64,000 nt of DNA from the NCBI GenBank assembly GCA_036971715.1, contig JAVHJL010000006.1, positions 2,728,001 to 2,792,000 of the forward strand. Reading direction: 5' to 3'. Origin of the DNA: Arthrobotrys musiformis. Taxonomy: Eukaryota; Ascomycota; Orbiliomycetes; Orbiliales; Orbiliaceae. Within the stretch, counting starts at the first letter, position 1; each line of letters starts with the position of its first letter. Under the pieces are notes generated by a model that saw only the letters and a program-made list of their open reading frames with translations, ran no database searches and was not told where the DNA came from. A program made the position numbers and the translations under genes. Shown piece by piece: positions 60,491 to 64,000 of the stretch.

Positions 60491-61356
60491 TCTGAGTCCC
60501 TCGATTTCACGACTATCACTTTTTAACGACGGGGGGGCTTTTAATGATCTAACGACGAAGAAAGACTTTCTTTGACCTCTTTGCTTTTCCTCTTTTTTTT
60601 GCCTTGTTTCTCGTTGGATTTTGGGGGTGGAGATAATGGGTGGCTATCTTGATTCAGCTCCAAGCGGATTCTCCATCTTGTTTTTTCTTATCGTGATGAA
60701 TTTCTTTGGCTTATGACCTAGTCTTGTTTTTTACCCCCTCCTCTCAAAACATGCGATGCTCTCTTCTTGGCTATCTAAGAAGGGACCGTTTCCTATAAAA
60801 TTTAGCCTTTTTATTTGGTGTCTTTTCGTTCCCTTTGCAGGCAAGTTTGTGTTTTTGCTTCTGATCGATTGTTCATCCGCAAGATCTAGTTCACAAGAAA
60901 CTGGAGTATACACATTTTTGGAAAAGAGTTCTTGTCCGTTCTACGCTGCGCGCATGCTATCATCTCATTACTCGTCTGGCTTGGTCTCTTTTCTTTTGGA
61001 TTTTTTAATTTGTCTTTCCTAGCTTTAGCATAGCCTTTAGCAAAAACTCCCTTTTTCCCCTCCCCAAAATGTAATATAACTGCTTTCCACTCTCCTCGTA
61101 AAGCTTAAAAAAATATAAACGCCTTTTAGACGAGCGACATATCCAGAGTTCTTTTTCTCGGTAGGACAGGGTACTTTTTGTTGGTATTTCGTTCATACAA
61201 AAGTACGATGGACTAATTGTAGCGTATACAGTTATATGCAAAGGCTAATATCGATATCATACAACATGAGAGCGGGAGACCATATGACGCCAAATTATGA
61301 CATTAAGGGAAGAATGGTTACAGGGCAAGATGGGACTGCGGCTTCTTCCTTCCCGT
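60491..61356. other. convergent intergenic region
   Basis: Tail-to-tail region between the Glu/Ala-rich gene and DRG1. T- and C-rich sequence at 60500-60740 and around 60980 suggests 3' untranslated DNA. The 88-codon frame at 60756-61022 is Phe/Ser-rich and not supported as a gene. Confidence 0.5.
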
Positions 61357-62901
61357 TTATCTCTTGACTAGAGTCACGATATCTTCGTCCATAAGTTCGT
61401 GCGATAATCCCACTCTCTGCGGCTGATGTTTCACACTTCGTCCGTAGACGATGGCATACTTGAACACCTCCAAAATCGACTTGTGGATCGATTTACACTA
61501 AAAATGGATGTATAGGTTAGGAATGGCTTGGTGATGATTTATGAGACCCGAATTAGGCGTGGAAGAGCACTTACGAAGTCTTCGACGGTATATTGTCCTC
61601 CCTTCAGCACAACGGGCGCCGAATAATCCGGCTGCTGACCCTTCGGCTTTGTGTATATCCGTCTCAAATTCAACTTTTCCCACATCATCTCCAGTAATTC
61701 ATCCACATTCCACATATGCTCCGACGAAATGGGAACAGCGTTCGGAATCCGGTACAAGAGATCCAACTCCTCGATACTGATCGAATCGATCTTGTTAAGG
61801 ACGTAGACAACGGGAATGTACCGTCTACTCTTCGCCTCCAGAATATCGATCAAATCGTCAATAGTCGCATCACAACGGAATGCGATATCCGCATTCGCAA
61901 TCTTGTACTCGCTCAACACCGCTTTAACTTCCTCCGGCTCGATATGTGTAAGCGGAACGGTGTTGGTAACGCTGATTCCGCCTTTATCCTTCTTTTTGAA
62001 GATGATATTTGGCGGCTGTTTGTTTATCCTAATCCCGAATCCTTCCAATTCGTTTTCAATAATCCGTTTATCGGTAAGAGGCTTCAGGACGTCCAGGACG
62101 ATGAAGATTAAATGACAAGTCTTGGCGACGGCGATGACCTGTTTACCACGACCTTTTCCGTCCTTCGCACCTTGAATGATACCGGGGAGATCGAGCATTT
62201 GGATTTTGGCACCGTTGTACATAACGCAGCCGGGGACGGTGGTGAGGGTTGTGAATTCGTAGGCTGCGGCTTCGGAGTGCGTGCCGGTTAGTTTGGACAT
62301 CAGTGTGGATTTGCCGACTGAAGGGAAACCAATGAAGCCGACGGAGGCGGCACCGGTACTGAGGTATGGAATTAGCTTAGAACGTAGAGGGGAAGGCAAT
62401 ATCGCATTATATCGTACCGAGCGACATCGAAACCAACTGTTCTCGAGATGTTCTATCAGTAGCTTGTCGCAAAAATCGTATAATGAATATTGAATGGAGA
62501 ACTTACCACCAGCACCACCTCCACCACCGCCAGAAGGCGTAACAAGCTCTCTTCTAAGCTTCGCTAACTTGGCTTTTAGCTGACCTAAATGGTACGATGT
62601 AGCTTTCTATCATTTTTAAAATCCCCAATTAGTCCTTCGCTTCGTCTCTTTTTTCAAAAACTGCTTCCAAAAATCCGGGGTAGTAGCCATACATTCTTCT
62701 GCGTCTTGGCCATTTCGGCCTCGATCTATTTCGTCCAGCAGATAAACCGTGTTAGTGAATACATCCATCGCCGTTATTATATCGCGATCGTGTGGTCGTG
62801 AATATACCTCTCGGATCTAAAAGCCCATCATTAGCACCTCGAACATCTACGTTTGTGTGTGGACACATGTGGGGCCATACCTTATCCACCGTCGTCGACA
62901 T
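61357..62901 (-). CDS. rbg1: DRG1-type GTPase (Rbg1)
   Basis: Seven exons are modelled: 62901-62881, 62816-62808, 62725-62693, 62606-62507, 62436-62418, 62358-61575 and 61497-61357. They encode 368 aa, almost the length of human DRG1 (367). The N-terminus (MSTTVDKIREIEAEMAKTQ) followed by a GGGGGGAG linker is DRG1-specific. The Obg-like G domain has G1 GFPSVGKS at 71-78, DLPG at 117-120, the AYEFTTLTTVPG segment and NKID. The C-terminal TGS-like region ends with DEDIVTLVKR, as in DRG1. DRG1/Rbg1 associates with ribosomes through the DFRP partner (Tma46) and helps relieve translational pausing. The 9-nt and 19-nt exons are supported by flanking GT..AG, branch-like TGCTAAT/CACTAAC elements and exact restoration of the family sequence. 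Confidence 0.95.
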
Positions 62902-64000
62902 CTTGAAGTATTATCCTCTGTAAACTCTCTAAAAACTAATGAATTCGGGCGCCCCTTCGAGGGAAGTTTTGTATGCCGAGGAATAGGTGTCGGTATTGTG
63001 GTGGTAATCAATGGTCTCGATGTTTCTGCGCTGTGTAGGTTGGGAAATGTTCTAATTCGAGGTTTTTGGATTTTCGTGTAGCAAAATCTTGGAGCAAGCT
63101 TTCGAATGATGTGGTCACGTGATGGTGTTTTATGGTGTGTGCAGGTGCCCTAGGCTTAGTCAGCTGCAGCACCTGCGTCTAAGAAGGACAATCTCAAGCC
63201 CAAGCTCGAGGTTCAAACTGCACTAATCGAATGTATAGCTTCTCAAATCTAAGTACCTAGAATAGAAAAATGCTGTAACGAAAGATTCTTGTTGTAAAGG
63301 GCATATCATTGTCTCCTGCGCAGCCTACCCCGAGGCATATCACTTCATCCTTTATAAAATACACTAAATATAATCGCCATCGATTGTGGAGGTTTCCAGC
63401 CTAGGTCTGAAGTCGAAAAAACCTGGTTCATGAGAACAATAGAATCTGTATCTCGATATATCTCGAAACCGTTTCGAGATATAAAATACTGGTTAATATA
63501 GCTTTGATACAGCTGTAAACTTTTTGAGAAGAGCAGCATGGAAATTTCGATTGTACCCAGCTATAGCGCTAGTACCCAGCTTTGAAGAATGCAATACCTG
63601 GACGGAAAAAACCCTTCCCCGAGTCCCAGATCTGATATATATATATAGCACAGTAAAAGGTTTTGCCACGATGATCATGTGAGGGGTCAATGAAGTGGTA
63701 ATGGTAGGGAGCTTCATTACCTAAAAGCCTGTCCGATTTAAACAGGGTTATATCCTACGATATTTTATAGAATCAGGACTAGCCCCCGCGGTATGCGCTG
63801 CGCGCTGTGATCTCAATATATGAATAAAGGTAACCCCATCTTCCAATTCCTTTATACCTTAGTCTTTTGCTAATGGCAGAGTTTTGAGTTTAGCAAGATC
63901 TAATATTTGGCTTGGATGCCTCCGAGGATCCTAGGATCGGCGGCACTAGAGTCGACTATAGTACTCTAGCCGCCTCAAAAAATTGAAATCTTTTTATGAA
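62902..64000. other. intergenic, window end
   Basis: Starts with the DRG1 promoter. A 27-nt near-perfect palindrome lies at 63457-63483 and a second hairpin-forming sequence at 63939-63974. The open frames (63345-63717) are short and unsupported. Confidence 0.5.
63457..63483. repeat. 27-nt palindrome
   Basis: Arms of 13 bp (TATATCTCGAAAC and GTTTCGAGATATA) flank a single central C. The same TATCTCGA element is partly repeated just upstream at about 63449-63456. Function unknown. Confidence 0.8.

Overview
The window looks like nuclear DNA of a filamentous ascomycete (Pezizomycotina). Coding genes are interrupted by short introns (mostly 55-130 nt) with GTATGT/GTAAGT donors, CTAAC-like branch sites and TAG/CAG acceptors. 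The recognisable proteins are typical fungal housekeeping products (Qcr6, Rad14/XPA, DRG1/Rbg1, an EDEM-type mannosidase, a fungal amino-acid permease, a GPI-anchored Ser-rich wall protein). Exon structures below were built by hand from splice signals, reading-frame continuity and remembered family motifs; no database search was possible.

Layout. 1-12 kb is a gene-poor, AT-rich stretch. It holds one unknown acidic protein gene (minus strand, 1.7-3.3 kb), a decayed HNH-nuclease-like gene (4.5-5.7 kb), an intact EXD1-like 3'-5' exonuclease gene (7.3-8.1 kb) and a decayed Hsp70/actin-like ATPase gene (10.2-11.5 kb). At 12.0-15.2 kb lies a secreted GPI-phospholipase D-like gene (ZnPLC domain plus FG-GAP repeats). 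15.2-20.6 kb appears empty. 20.6-28.4 kb carries a UBE2S-like ubiquitin-conjugating enzyme whose first exon is only the ATG, an MFSD10-like transporter and a secreted Gly/Pro-rich protein. 28.4-31.9 kb is empty. 31.9-36.0 kb has an amino-acid permease and QCR6. 39.0-40.6 kb is an unknown intronless gene. 41.6-45.1 kb is an EDEM-like GH47 protein with a PA-like C-terminus, followed by a small unknown ORF and a GNAT acetyltransferase with a probable mitochondrial presequence. 49.3-50.0 kb is a GPI-anchored protein. 53.1-56.1 kb holds Rad14/XPA and a DUF218-like membrane protein in tandem. 57.8-60.5 kb is a Glu/Ala-rich conserved protein, and 61.4-62.9 kb is DRG1 with 9-nt and 19-nt exons.

The genes do not form an evident operon-like or biosynthetic cluster. 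They are mostly independent housekeeping functions: protein quality control, DNA repair, respiration, translation-linked GTPase activity and transport. Seven copies of a short motif ending GGGAACGAGACCA are scattered through intergenic DNA and may be ends of a small non-autonomous mobile element. I see no convincing new multi-gene system. The most notable items are this motif family, the tiny exons, the fungal UBE2S-like E2 with an LKRL tail, and two pseudogenes whose net frame shifts all go in the same direction. I found no convincing tRNA, rRNA or CRISPR.
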